Positions 1-7,516 of a stretch of DNA of 64,000 nucleotides are shown in pieces. The DNA is from Pseudomonas fluorescens (lineage in GTDB: Bacteria > Pseudomonadota > Gammaproteobacteria > Pseudomonadales > Pseudomonadaceae): the NCBI RefSeq assembly GCF_001902145.1, contig NZ_MRST01000013.1, forward strand, positions 1 to 64,000, in the 5' to 3' direction. The translations under genes were made by a program, and so were the position numbers. The notes under the pieces are model-generated. The model did no database searches and was not told where the DNA came from. It saw only the letters and a list, made by a program, of their open reading frames with translations. Position 1 is the first letter of the stretch; each line of letters begins with the position of its first letter.

Positions 1-186
1 GATTACGGCCAGCGTGGTTTAACGGGGCGCCTAAGATCAAAAGCAGATCAAGATCAAGAGCGACTCGCTTCGCATCGTGGTTACCGTCGACGGCTACAGC
101 CTACAAAGTTGTGTAGATACCTATGGCAATTCGCAGGCAAGCCAGCTCCCACAAGTACCGCGGCGCACCACAGTTAGGTACACCGA
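1..186. repeat. Intergenic repeat copy A plus single REP half
   Basis: This gene-free stretch has two parts. Bases 7-86 are an imperfect inverted copy of 6210-6291: both contain GGCCAGCGTGGTTT, a GGGGCGCCT block, a run of AGATC/AAGATC hexamers and CTCGCTTCGCATCGTGG. The copies differ by a few substitutions and by where one AAGATC hexamer is placed. Bases 131-153 are a single REP palindrome of the TCGCAGGCAAGCCAGCTCCC type. No coding signal was seen. The window edge hides anything to the left. Confidence 0.75.
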
Positions 187-1251
187 TCAGTTACAAGGTT
201 TGTCTTCACGACGCACTTGCGCCTGGCTCGCGCTCCAGTCTGTCAACAGGCTGTAGGCCACCGCCAGCAACGTCGGGCCAATAAACAGGCCGATAAAGCC
301 GAACGCTATCAACCCACCAAACACGCCCAACAACACGATCACCAACGGCAGGTTGCCGCCGCGGCTGATCAGGTACGGCTTGAGCACGTTATCCACGCCG
401 CTGATCACGAACGTGCCCCACACACCCAGGAATACCGCGTAGGTGTAATCGCCCTTCCACGCCAGCCACGCCGTGGCCGGGATCCACACCAACGGCGGCC
501 CCATGGGAATAAGGCTGAGCAGGAAAGTCACGATACCCAGCACCAGCGCGCCCGGTACGCCGGCGATCAGGAAGCCGATCAGCGCCAGCAGCGCCTGGGC
601 CGCAGCGGTGCCGATCACACCATTGACCACCCGTTGCACCGTGCCGGCCACCAGTTCGATGTAGTAGCCGGCGCGTTCGCCAATCAGGCGCTCCAACAGG
701 CGGTGCACAAACATCGCCAGGCGCGGCCCGTCACGGTAGAAAAAGAATACGAAGACCAGGCTCAGGGTCAGCTCAAGAATGCCGCCACCAATTTGCGCAC
801 TGCGCGCCAACAACCAATTGCCGACCTGGCCCAGGTACGGCTTGATGCTCACCATCAGCGCCGCACCTTGTTGGTCAATGCTGTCCCATGTCGCCACCAG
901 GCGCTCGCCGACGAAGGGGATCGACCCCAACCAGGTCGGCGCCTCGGGCAAGCCGTCGACCTGGATGTCCTTGATCAGCGCCACCGCATCACGCACATGG
1001 TCAGCCAGGTTGAACCCCAGCCATACCAATGGCACCGCCACCAGCAACATCCAGCCCAACGTCAGGATGCCAGCGGCCAGGGATTCCCGGCCGCCGAGCC
1101 AACGGGTGAGCAAACGCATCAGCGGCCAACTGGCAAATGCCAGCACCGCGCCCCAGAACAGCGCCGACCAGAACGGCGCCATGACCCAGAAGCTGGCACC
1201 AAACAGCACCAGCAGCAGGATTTGCACCAGCAGGCGATCGTTATTGAGCAT
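187..1251 (-). CDS. AI-2E family transporter (YdiK/PerM-like permease)
   Basis: This 354-residue polytopic inner-membrane protein has two hydrophobic hairpins near the N-terminus (about residues 8-32 and 60-82), a hydrophilic segment, and a second membrane bundle from about 150 to 340 ending in a glycine-rich 'GFIGLFIGPTLLAV' helix. That layout and ending are typical of the AI-2E transporter family (PF01594). The family exports or imports varied small molecules, and autoinducer-2 transport is shown only for a few members, so the substrate is unknown. It is the last gene of the first minus-strand group, 72 bp downstream of the DUF4892 gene, with a hairpin in between. Confidence 0.85.
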   Translation of the reverse strand: MLNNDRLLVQILLLVLFGASFWVMAPFWSALFWGAVLAFASWPLMRLLTRWLGGRESLAAGILTLGWMLLVAVPLVWLGFNLADHVRDAVALIKDIQVDGLPEAPTWLGSIPFVGERLVATWDSIDQQGAALMVSIKPYLGQVGNWLLARSAQIGGGILELTLSLVFVFFFYRDGPRLAMFVHRLLERLIGERAGYYIELVAGTVQRVVNGVIGTAAAQALLALIGFLIAGVPGALVLGIVTFLLSLIPMGPPLVWIPATAWLAWKGDYTYAVFLGVWGTFVISGVDNVLKPYLISRGGNLPLVIVLLGVFGGLIAFGFIGLFIGPTLLAVAYSLLTDWSASQAQVRREDKPCN

Positions 1252-1289
1252 CGGGTATCTCGAAAAGAAGGCTGTAGGAAGAGAGCTTA

Positions 1290-1314
1290 GGCGAACGGCG
1301 CGGGTCCGTTCGCC
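1290..1314 (-). terminator. Hairpin between DUF4892 gene and AI-2E permease gene
   Basis: A 9-bp perfect stem, GGCGAACGG (1290-1298) with CCGTTCGCC (1306-1314), and a 7-nt loop lie in the 72-bp gap. No U-run follows on the minus strand, so it may be a weak or factor-assisted terminator or an mRNA end stabiliser. Confidence 0.4.
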
Positions 1315-1323
1315 CTGTGGTGC

Positions 1324-2142
1324 TTAGCGTATCAGATGCAGATGCAGTCCTTGGGTATCACCGGTGCCGGTTTCCAGACGGGCGGTGCGCACGCCCTTCT
1401 CTACCAGCGCCTGGCGCCAGGCCTCGGCCTGCGGCCCGCTCAGGCTCACGCGCAGGGTGGTGTCGAGGTTCAAGGCTCGGGATATCAAGGTCAGCCAGGT
1501 GTCATCCGGTTCGGCAACCAGCGCGGGGAAATCCAGCTCGCCGGTGCTTTTGAGTTCACGCAGCAGGGTGGCCGAAGTGGGCAGCAGCTCGCCCAAAGGC
1601 GCGCTGGCGTCGAGTTGCTCCACATGCAGGTAGGCGCGGCGATTACCACGGGTGATGCCGTACAGCGCGACCAGGGAATTGTCCTGCGGGGCGGCCAGGC
1701 GTAGCAGCAGGTATTCCTGTTGGCCATCGGCGCCCACCAGCTTGGCGTTGCCGAACACCTCGTTGGCCCACAGGCTGCTTTCGCCACAATCGCGCGCCTT
1801 GCACCAGAACAACAACTGCGCGCCTTTGGCCTGCAAGGCTTCGCGGGTTCCGGTAAAGGCGGCGCTGGAGCTGTGTTCGGCGGGCAGTTCATAGGTGATT
1901 GCAGTAGCTGGGCCGCGTGCGATGGCCTGGCCTTCATAACGCAACTGGCCGCTGATCTTGCGGATCGCGCCCATGGGGTAGATGCGTTCCTTGTCTTCAG
2001 CGGGGCGGTAATCGACGATTTGCGCATCAACCTGACGGGCTACCGTCGGTAGATCCTGGCTGCCCGGCACGTCGGCGGCAAATACCAGGGGGCTGAAACA
2101 GCAAAGGCCAAGGGCACGGATACATCCTTTACCCAGGCTCAT
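1324..2142 (-). CDS. DUF4892 family exported protein
   Basis: The 272-residue protein has a short positively charged start and a hydrophobic stretch ending near 'VFAAD' (about residues 20-24), which looks like a Sec signal peptide, so it is probably periplasmic. The rest matches the Pseudomonas DUF4892 family as I know it. No enzymatic motif is visible and the function is unknown. The ATG has no convincing ribosome-binding site of its own. It overlaps by ATGA the stop of an 18-codon ORF (2139-2195) with a strong AAGGGAG site, so translation is probably coupled to that leader. Confidence 0.75.
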   Translation of the reverse strand: MSLGKGCIRALGLCCFSPLVFAADVPGSQDLPTVARQVDAQIVDYRPAEDKERIYPMGAIRKISGQLRYEGQAIARGPATAITYELPAEHSSSAAFTGTREALQAKGAQLLFWCKARDCGESSLWANEVFGNAKLVGADGQQEYLLLRLAAPQDNSLVALYGITRGNRRAYLHVEQLDASAPLGELLPTSATLLRELKSTGELDFPALVAEPDDTWLTLISRALNLDTTLRVSLSGPQAEAWRQALVEKGVRTARLETGTGDTQGLHLHLIR

Positions 2143-2195
2143 CGGATCAGTGAGCCCTGGCCAATGTTGGTCACAGCGATATCGAGTGTGTTCAT
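2139..2195 (-). CDS. 18-codon leader ORF upstream of the DUF4892 gene
   Basis: Reading MNTLDIAVTNIGQGSLIR then TGA, this ORF starts at ATG 2195 about 6 bases after an AAAGGGAGTC ribosome-binding sequence. Its TGA overlaps the ATG of the DUF4892 gene as ATGA. The frame, the strong site and the overlap are direct observations; that the peptide is made and couples translation of the next gene is inference. It has no run of one amino acid that would suggest classical attenuation. Confidence 0.45.
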   Translation of the reverse strand: MNTLDIAVTNIGQGSLIR

Positions 2196-2244
2196 GGTTG
2201 ACTCCCTTTCAATCCGCCCAGCCTCGGCAGTTGACCCCGCCAAG

Positions 2245-3099
2245 TCAAGGCGTGGAGAAGAACCGATTGAAACAGTCTGCAACAAGAGCCGAACCGGGCT
2301 CGTCATTCAGGTGTAAATGATGGCCGCCTGGCAGCGTGGTAACCGTGAAGGGTAGCTGAGAAAGCAATTCGGAATGTTTCGCCAGCATGCCGTCAGCCGC
2401 GACCACCAACTGGGTAGGGCACCCTACCCTTCGCACGAAAGCCATGGCTTGTTCATCGGTCAGGCGCATCGGCGATGCCAGGGTCAGGCGGCTATCGCTG
2501 CGCCAGGTGTAACCGCCCGGTACGGGCATCAAACCGCGCTGGGCCAGGAGCTGCGCCGCTTCACGGCTGACCGCCACCACGCCTTTCATCCGCGCCTCAA
2601 CCGCTCGATCAAGGCTGTTGTAGACCGGCTTGCGCTTGTCCTGCAGGCTCAATTGCGCCTGCAAGGCCATGCCCAGGCGCTCGGCCGCGCTCTCGCCGCT
2701 GGCGGTCGGTGGGATTACGCCGTCAATCAGGCCCAGGTGTGTCACCCGCTCCGGCAAGGCCCCGGCTAACACCAGGGAGACTATGGCGCCCAGGGAGTGG
2801 CCAAGTAATGCAAAACGTTTCCAGCCCAGTTGCTCGGCCACCTGCAGCACGTCGTAGACGTAATCCCACAAGGCGTAACCGGCGCCGGCCGGGCGGTGCG
2901 CCGAATGCCCATGCCCCGCCATGTCCAGGGCGACGATGCGCAACCCGTGCAGCTTGGGCGCCAGGCGCGCAAAGCTGTTGGCGTTGTCCAGCCAACCATG
3001 GAGGGCAATTACCGGCAGGCCGTCCTCGGGGCCGAACAGATGCGCGGCCAGTTCGATGTGCGGCAGGCTCAGGCGTACCTCTTCGACGGGCGTACTCAT
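2245..3099 (-). CDS. Alpha/beta hydrolase
   Basis: This 284-residue alpha/beta-hydrolase-fold protein has an oxyanion region around 'ALHGWLDNANSF', the nucleophile elbow GHSLG (LLGHSLGAIVSL) and a late His in 'LPGGHHLHLNDEP', completing a plausible Ser-Asp-His triad. It looks like a cytosolic esterase or lipase-like enzyme with no signal peptide. The start is placed at ATG 3099, because that gives the ATGA overlap with the hydrolase gene just upstream; a TTG six bases earlier is less likely. I recall P. aeruginosa PA1621/PA1622 in a similar position. Substrate unknown. Confidence 0.85.
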   Translation of the reverse strand: MSTPVEEVRLSLPHIELAAHLFGPEDGLPVIALHGWLDNANSFARLAPKLHGLRIVALDMAGHGHSAHRPAGAGYALWDYVYDVLQVAEQLGWKRFALLGHSLGAIVSLVLAGALPERVTHLGLIDGVIPPTASGESAAERLGMALQAQLSLQDKRKPVYNSLDRAVEARMKGVVAVSREAAQLLAQRGLMPVPGGYTWRSDSRLTLASPMRLTDEQAMAFVRRVGCPTQLVVAADGMLAKHSELLSQLPFTVTTLPGGHHLHLNDEPGSALVADCFNRFFSTP

Positions 3100-3899
3100 G
3101 CGCAACTGCGCTCACGGGCCTGCCAGCGGGCGAACAGAGTCTTGATCAAGGCAGCAGTGTCCTGAGGGCGTTCGAGGGGGAACATATGGCCGCCGGGCAT
3201 GGTGAGCATTTCGCCCATGGGCAAGCGGTCGACACCGCTGGCATGGTGACGCATCACCACCCGGCTCTGGCGGCCACGCACCACCGCCAGCGGCACCTTC
3301 AACTGGCGCACCTGGCCCGGGCTGGTGTGGGGCACGCCGCGATAGATGCTGATTTCGGTGGCCGGGTCGAATCGCAGGCGCAGGCGATCGCCCACTTGCT
3401 GCAGGCCATGTTGCAGGTACGCGTCAAAGCAATCGGGGTCAAAGCCACGGAACAGGGTCTTGCCGGCGAAATAGCTGCGCGCGGTGTCCAGGTCGGTGAA
3501 TTCTTCGCGCCGGCCAAGCGTGCGCCCTGCCGGGGTGAGGCGGTCGATAAAACCAAAGCGCTTGGCAGCGCGGATCACCCAGCGGTCTGCGCGGGTGAGC
3601 ACCGGGGAATCCAGCATCACCACGCCCCGGTACAGGTGCGGGCAGCGCATGGCTGCGTGCAAATGCAGCACACCACCCAGGGAATGGCCCACGCCCCACA
3701 CCGGCTCTGGCTGCTGCTCCAGATGATGGATCAGCTCGTCCACCAGGTTCTGCCAGTTATCATCCACCGGGAACCTGGGGTCGTGACCGTGCTGCGGCAG
3801 ATGTGCCACCGCATATTCCGGGGCCAGGGCGGCAAACAGCTTGCCGTAGGTGGCCGAAGGGAAGCCATTGGCGTGGGTAAAAAACACGTGCTGCGACAT
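3096..3899 (-). CDS. Alpha/beta hydrolase
   Basis: This 267-residue alpha/beta hydrolase has an N-terminal 'FFTHANGFPSATY' strand-loop, the nucleophile elbow GHSLGG (GVGHSLGGVLHLH) and a C-terminal His in 'MPGGHMFPLERP'. It is upstream of, and overlaps by four bases, a second hydrolase of a different subfamily, so the two are translationally coupled and may act on related substrates. The next genes upstream (thioesterase, acyl-CoA synthetase) suggest a link to acyl ester or acyl-CoA metabolism, but that is inference. No signal peptide. Confidence 0.85.
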   Translation of the reverse strand: MSQHVFFTHANGFPSATYGKLFAALAPEYAVAHLPQHGHDPRFPVDDNWQNLVDELIHHLEQQPEPVWGVGHSLGGVLHLHAAMRCPHLYRGVVMLDSPVLTRADRWVIRAAKRFGFIDRLTPAGRTLGRREEFTDLDTARSYFAGKTLFRGFDPDCFDAYLQHGLQQVGDRLRLRFDPATEISIYRGVPHTSPGQVRQLKVPLAVVRGRQSRVVMRHHASGVDRLPMGEMLTMPGGHMFPLERPQDTAALIKTLFARWQARERSCA

Positions 3900-3996
3900 A
3901 CAGGTTCCATCAACAAAAACAGAGGGGGATTGTCACCATGCCCGGCCCCTACAGCAATGACTGTAACTGCCAGGAATGATGACACTCACGCCACGC

Positions 3997-4440
3997 CTAT
4001 CGCGCCGGCGGTTGTTCACCCAGCGGCACCACGGCCATGGTCAGGCGCGAGACACAACTGGCCTTGCCCTCGTCGCTGCTCAGGCGGATGTCCCACACCT
4101 GGGTGGTGCGCCCGATATGAATAGCCTTGGCCACCGCCGTCACCCGGCCGCTGCGCACACCGCGCAGGTGGTTGGCGTTGACCTCCAGGCCCACGCAATA
4201 AAACTTGCTTGCATCAATGCACAAGTAGGCGGCCATGGAACCGACACTTTCGGCCAGCACCACCGAGGCGCCGCCGTGCAGCAGGCCGTAGGGCTGATGG
4301 GTGCGGTGGTCGACCACCATACTGGCGGTAAGGGATTCGTCGTCGAAGCTTTCGAAACGAATATCCAGCATTTCACCGATGGTGTTTTTCTGGATCGCGT
4401 TGAGGTGTTCGATATTCGGTTGGGTACGCCACAGGCTCAT
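3997..4440 (-). CDS. Hotdog-fold acyl-CoA thioesterase (PaaI/YdiI type)
   Basis: The 147-residue single hotdog domain contains the family signature around 'PYGLLHGGASVVLAESVGSMAA', where the HGG loop and following helix carry the catalytic carboxylate region. This type hydrolyses acyl- or aryl-CoA thioesters; E. coli YdiI acts on 1,4-dihydroxy-2-naphthoyl-CoA. An AAGGA site precedes the ATG at 4440. It lies only 30 bp downstream of the acyl-CoA synthetase gene, so the pair probably belongs to one operon that makes and unmakes CoA esters. Confidence 0.85.
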   Translation of the reverse strand: MSLWRTQPNIEHLNAIQKNTIGEMLDIRFESFDDESLTASMVVDHRTHQPYGLLHGGASVVLAESVGSMAAYLCIDASKFYCVGLEVNANHLRGVRSGRVTAVAKAIHIGRTTQVWDIRLSSDEGKASCVSRLTMAVVPLGEQPPAR

Positions 4441-4470
4441 ACGGTTGTCCTTGTTGGTTTTATTACGGCC

Positions 4471-6123
4471 CTAATCCTGCCACAGAACGGTTTCGGCGCG
4501 CGCGCTCCATGCTTGCAATTGTGCCCCGTACGTCGACTCGATCACGTTGCGCTTGATCTTCAAGGTCGGCGTGAGAAAGCCGTTTTCCACCGCCCAGTGG
4601 TCTTTCACCACCACCAATTGTCCTATGCGTTCATGCTTGTCCAGGCCCGCGTTCACCTGCACCAGCCAGCGTTCAAGGCCACTGCCGAGGGCTTGGCGGT
4701 CCTCGCCGGGCGCCGACAACACGCACAGCCCTATCGGCGCACTGAGCCCCTCGCCGACCACACACACCTGTTCAATACGTGCATGTTCGGCCAGGCGGTT
4801 TTCAATCGGCGCCGGGGCCACGTATTTGCCTTTGCTGGTCTTGAAGATTTCCTTGAGACGTCCGGTCAGGCGCAGGCGACCGTCCGCGTCCTGCTCGCCC
4901 TTGTCACCCGTACGCAGGAAGCCATCTGCGGTGAGCGTATCCGCGGTTTTCTGCGGGTCCTTGAAGTAGCCCAACATGGTAGCGCCACTGTGTACCTGCA
5001 CTTCGCCTGACGGGTCGATACGCACTTGCACGCCTGGGCAGGGCTGGCCGATCCAACCGAGCGTTTGCCCACCTGGGCGACACACATGGGAATAGCCGCA
5101 GTTTTCGGTCATGCCGTACACCTCCAGCACATCCAGGCCCAGGCGCTGATACCAACGCAGCAACGCCTCGGGCACCGGCGCAGCGCCGGACAGGGCGATG
5201 CGCAGCGCATCCAGCCCCAGGCCGGCGAGAACTTTATGGCCGACGCGCTTGCCGATAAAAGGCAGGCGTAACAGGGTATCGAGGCGTTTTTCCGGGATTT
5301 TGGCGTAGACGCCCAGTTGGAATTTGGTCCATATGCGCGGCACGCCAAACAAGGCCGTCGGCCGCGCCCTGCGCAGATCGGTGAGGAAGGTTTCCAGGCT
5401 CTCGGCGAAAAAAACGGTTTGCCCGGTATAGATCGAAGCCATTTCTACAAACATCCGCTCCGCCACATGGCACAGCGGCAGGTACGACAGCAACCGGTCG
5501 CCCTCCCCCAGGCCGAACAGCTCAGTACCGCGCGTGGCAGCAACCCCCAAGGCGCCGAAACTGTGCATCACCCCTTTAGGCAGGCCGGTCGTGCCGGAGG
5601 TGTAGATGATGGTGGCCAGGCTGGCGGCATCCGGTAGCGGGTTGTCCTGGATCGGTGAACAGGCTTGCAGGTCCGCCCAACTGAAATCGAAAGTCCCTTC
5701 AGGGGGGCACAGCGGCAGGCTGATAGTCGGCACACCCGCAGGAACGCCAGGTGCCATCGCCGGCCAATCATCGAGCTTACCGATCAGCGCCAACCGCGCC
5801 TGCGAGTGAGTCAGCACATGGGCGACTGAGTCCGCGGTGAGGTTGGGATAAAGCGGCACCGACACGTGCCCAGCCATCCAGATCGCCAGGTCGGCGATGA
5901 TCCAGTGGGCGCAGTTTTTTGAAATCAAGGCAATGTGCGAGCCGTGGGGCAACTCCCGCGCCCGCAGCCAGTGGGCGGCGCAACGAGCCTGGTGGCCGAC
6001 ATCGCCCCACGTGAGGGTCTGCACCTCACCGCCGCCGATGGGCTGAACGAGGAAGGTTTTGCGCGGGTGCCGCGCTTCACGCTCAAAGAAGACCTGCAAC
6101 GGCAAACGAAAAGCGACAGGCAT
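4471..6123 (-). CDS. AMP-dependent acyl-CoA synthetase/ligase
   Basis: This 550-residue member of the adenylate-forming superfamily has the ATP-binding A3 motif 'TIIYTSGTTGLPKG' at about residues 171-184, an A5-like 'VYGMTEN', the A7 'TGDKGEQDADG' and the A10 lysine in 'TSKGKYVAP'. Size and motifs fit long- or medium-chain fatty acyl-CoA synthetases. The start at 6123 (MPVAFRLPLQ) is chosen for its AAAGGAGCG site; a 52-codon upstream extension in the same frame runs into a non-coding repeat and is rejected. Its gene order with thioesterase and hydrolases resembles PA1617-PA1622 of P. aeruginosa. Confidence 0.9.
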   Translation of the reverse strand: MPVAFRLPLQVFFEREARHPRKTFLVQPIGGGEVQTLTWGDVGHQARCAAHWLRARELPHGSHIALISKNCAHWIIADLAIWMAGHVSVPLYPNLTADSVAHVLTHSQARLALIGKLDDWPAMAPGVPAGVPTISLPLCPPEGTFDFSWADLQACSPIQDNPLPDAASLATIIYTSGTTGLPKGVMHSFGALGVAATRGTELFGLGEGDRLLSYLPLCHVAERMFVEMASIYTGQTVFFAESLETFLTDLRRARPTALFGVPRIWTKFQLGVYAKIPEKRLDTLLRLPFIGKRVGHKVLAGLGLDALRIALSGAAPVPEALLRWYQRLGLDVLEVYGMTENCGYSHVCRPGGQTLGWIGQPCPGVQVRIDPSGEVQVHSGATMLGYFKDPQKTADTLTADGFLRTGDKGEQDADGRLRLTGRLKEIFKTSKGKYVAPAPIENRLAEHARIEQVCVVGEGLSAPIGLCVLSAPGEDRQALGSGLERWLVQVNAGLDKHERIGQLVVVKDHWAVENGFLTPTLKIKRNVIESTYGAQLQAWSARAETVLWQD

Positions 6124-6209
6124 GGGACGCGCTCCTTTGTGATCCGAGATACAGCCAACCAAGCACTTGCTTGGTTGACTGTATAGCACACGCAAAGGAA
6201 ACGGCCTGC

Positions 6210-6291
6210 CGGTAACCACGATGCGAAGCGAGCCGCGCTCTTGATCTGCTTTTGATCTTGATCTCAGGCGCCCCGTCAAACCACGCTGGCC
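6210..6291. repeat. Dispersed repeat copy B, inverted relative to 7-86
   Basis: Reverse-complemented, this matches 7-86 over about 80 bases with roughly six mismatches and one AAGATC hexamer displaced. The two copies face each other across 6.1 kb containing the hydrolase/thioesterase/synthetase genes. Copy B runs directly towards the large palindrome at 6305-6384. Confidence 0.75.
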
Positions 6292-6304
6292 GGAATTCGA
6301 CAGG

Positions 6305-6384
6305 GATTTGGGGGGTAAACCGGCAGGGATGCCGGTTTAGCCGCCCCGCGCCATGGATGGCGCGTGGCGGCGGCCCCCCAAATC
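6305..6384. repeat. Three-way-junction palindrome
   Basis: An outer 11-bp stem, GATTTGGGGGG (6305-6315) with CCCCCCAAATC (6374-6384), encloses two adjacent perfect or near-perfect hairpins. The first is TAAACCGGCA/TGCCGGTTTA (6316-6325 with 6330-6339, loop GGGA). The second is GCCGCC-C-CGCGCCAT with ATGGCGCG-T-GGCGGC (6340-6354 with 6357-6371, loop GG, one C/T mismatch). Only G6372 and G6373 are unpaired. No protein function is likely. Further hairpins follow to about 6525 (ACTTTGC/GCAAAGT, CCGCC/GGCGG and CCGTT/AACGG arms), so the full element is probably about 230 bp. Confidence 0.8.
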
Positions 6385-6712
6385 TCTGGCGGATTACGGG
6401 CACACCGAGCCCAGGCGAGGTGCCGAGTGGTGGGGCAAGAGCGTTTTGCTTACTTTGCCGCTTTTGCAAAGTGAGCCGCCGTCAGGGCGGAACCCTAAGT
6501 GGCCGTTACCGCAGGAACGGATATGTACTCGGTATAACAGTGTCGACAGTGAGGCCGTCTTCGCGAGCAAGCCCGCTCCCACAGTTGGATTGTGAGGTGT
6601 CAGGAAGATAGGTGTCGGCTGGCTGGCCGTCATCGCAGGCAAGCCAGCTCCCACAGTTGGATCGTGGGGGTTCAGGTAGGTAAACGTCGGTTGGCAGGCC
6701 GTCGCACGATGC
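6385..6712. repeat. Intergenic repeat tail with two direct REP sequences
   Basis: From 6385 to about 6530 there is a hairpin-rich sequence ending in a GGAACCCTAAGTGGCCGTTA block. It looks like the widely dispersed intergenic elements of the P. fluorescens group (recall, not searched). Two REP palindromes in the same orientation follow: TTCGCGAGCAAGCCCGCTCC at about 6559-6578 and TCGCAGGCAAGCCAGCTCCC at about 6632-6651. The two REPs are of different sequence subtypes, and each is followed by the same CACAGTTGGAT, as if a REP-plus-flank unit had duplicated. No credible gene. Confidence 0.6.
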
Positions 6713-7162
6713 CTAGGGATTCTTCACAGCTACCAGGCTCATCAAGCCAGCCAACGGAAAGTCACCCTCAAGCTGCGCCAAACTGGCCGTGTACATCGGC
6801 TGTGGCTGACGCTGATGCCCATGCTGCAAAAAACTGATCAGGCTGCCCACCAGCGGTTGATGACTGACCAACAGCACGTTGTCATCGGTGTCCAGTTGCT
6901 TCACCACCTGCTGAACATCCCCATCGGGCGTCAGCCACGGCACCGTGCAGATCTCAGGCTCAAACCCCAGCGCATCGCGCACCAACTGCGCCGTCTGCTG
7001 CGCCCGTACATAAGGGCTGGCAATGATGGCGCCCAAGGGCTGGCCAATCAGGTGCGTAGCACTGCGCAATACTTCGGCGCGCCCGTGCTCGGTGAGGTTG
7101 CGCTCGGCGTCCGTGCGCGCATGCGCTTGGGCCTCGCCGTGACGCAGAATCCATACCTTCAT
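6713..7162 (-). CDS. sixA: Phosphohistidine phosphatase SixA
   Basis: The 149-residue enzyme of the histidine phosphatase superfamily has the RHGE motif with the nucleophile His8 at the very N-terminus and the second catalytic His at about 101 (VSHQPLV). SixA removes phosphate from phosphohistidine, for example on histidine phosphotransfer domains and on NPr/HPr-type proteins. The length matches SixA. Its ATG overlaps the TGA of the preceding DUF4389 gene by four bases, and gpsA lies just upstream of that pair, so the three likely form one transcript. Confidence 0.9.
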   Translation of the reverse strand: MKVWILRHGEAQAHARTDAERNLTEHGRAEVLRSATHLIGQPLGAIIASPYVRAQQTAQLVRDALGFEPEICTVPWLTPDGDVQQVVKQLDTDDNVLLVSHQPLVGSLISFLQHGHQRQPQPMYTASLAQLEGDFPLAGLMSLVAVKNP

Positions 7163-7506
7163 AGCTTCGGCTCTTCATCACGCACCGGGTGCGGTGCCGG
7201 CGGTACGCTGTGGGCCGCTTCGCCTTCGGGGGCGCGTGGGGTTGGCCAATCGGCGAACGGCCAGGGCTTTTGTTCGGTGTGGAAGCTGCCGAAGCGGCCA
7301 ATCTGCGCCAGGAACTGGCTGAGGCTGTCGCCAAAGTTCATCAGGCCCAGGTTCGGTGCGCCGTAGATCAGCCGGTAAATCAATTGCACCACCACCAGCG
7401 CACCGAGCAGGAATTGGGCTACCTGCCACACCAGCGCAAATACCAGCATCCACAGGATGCGCAAGCCAATCGACTCGTATTGGGGGGCAGCTTTGGGATC
7501 GTTCAT
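7159..7506 (-). CDS. DUF4389 membrane protein
   Basis: The 115-residue protein has one strong transmembrane stretch (about residues 17-45, 'WMLVFALVWQVAQFLLGALVVVQLIY') and a proline-rich cytosolic tail. This fits the DUF4389 family, whose function is unknown. The start at 7506 (MNDPKAAP) is chosen because GAGGAAC lies upstream at good spacing; 15 further in-frame codons exist upstream but lack such a site. It is 10 bp downstream of gpsA and overlaps sixA by ATGA. Confidence 0.8.
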   Translation of the reverse strand: MNDPKAAPQYESIGLRILWMLVFALVWQVAQFLLGALVVVQLIYRLIYGAPNLGLMNFGDSLSQFLAQIGRFGSFHTEQKPWPFADWPTPRAPEGEAAHSVPPAPHPVRDEEPKL

Positions 7507-7516
7507 GACGCGTTCC

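Noticed and set aside
2709..4124. 471-codon open frame antisense to the two hydrolase genes
   Set aside because: Arg/Pro/Ala/His-rich composition typical of antisense translation; the minus-strand hydrolases have clear motifs.
6252..6611. Possible small proteins in the 6.1-6.7 kb gap
   Set aside because: They are translations of dispersed repeat and REP sequence, without ribosome-binding sites.
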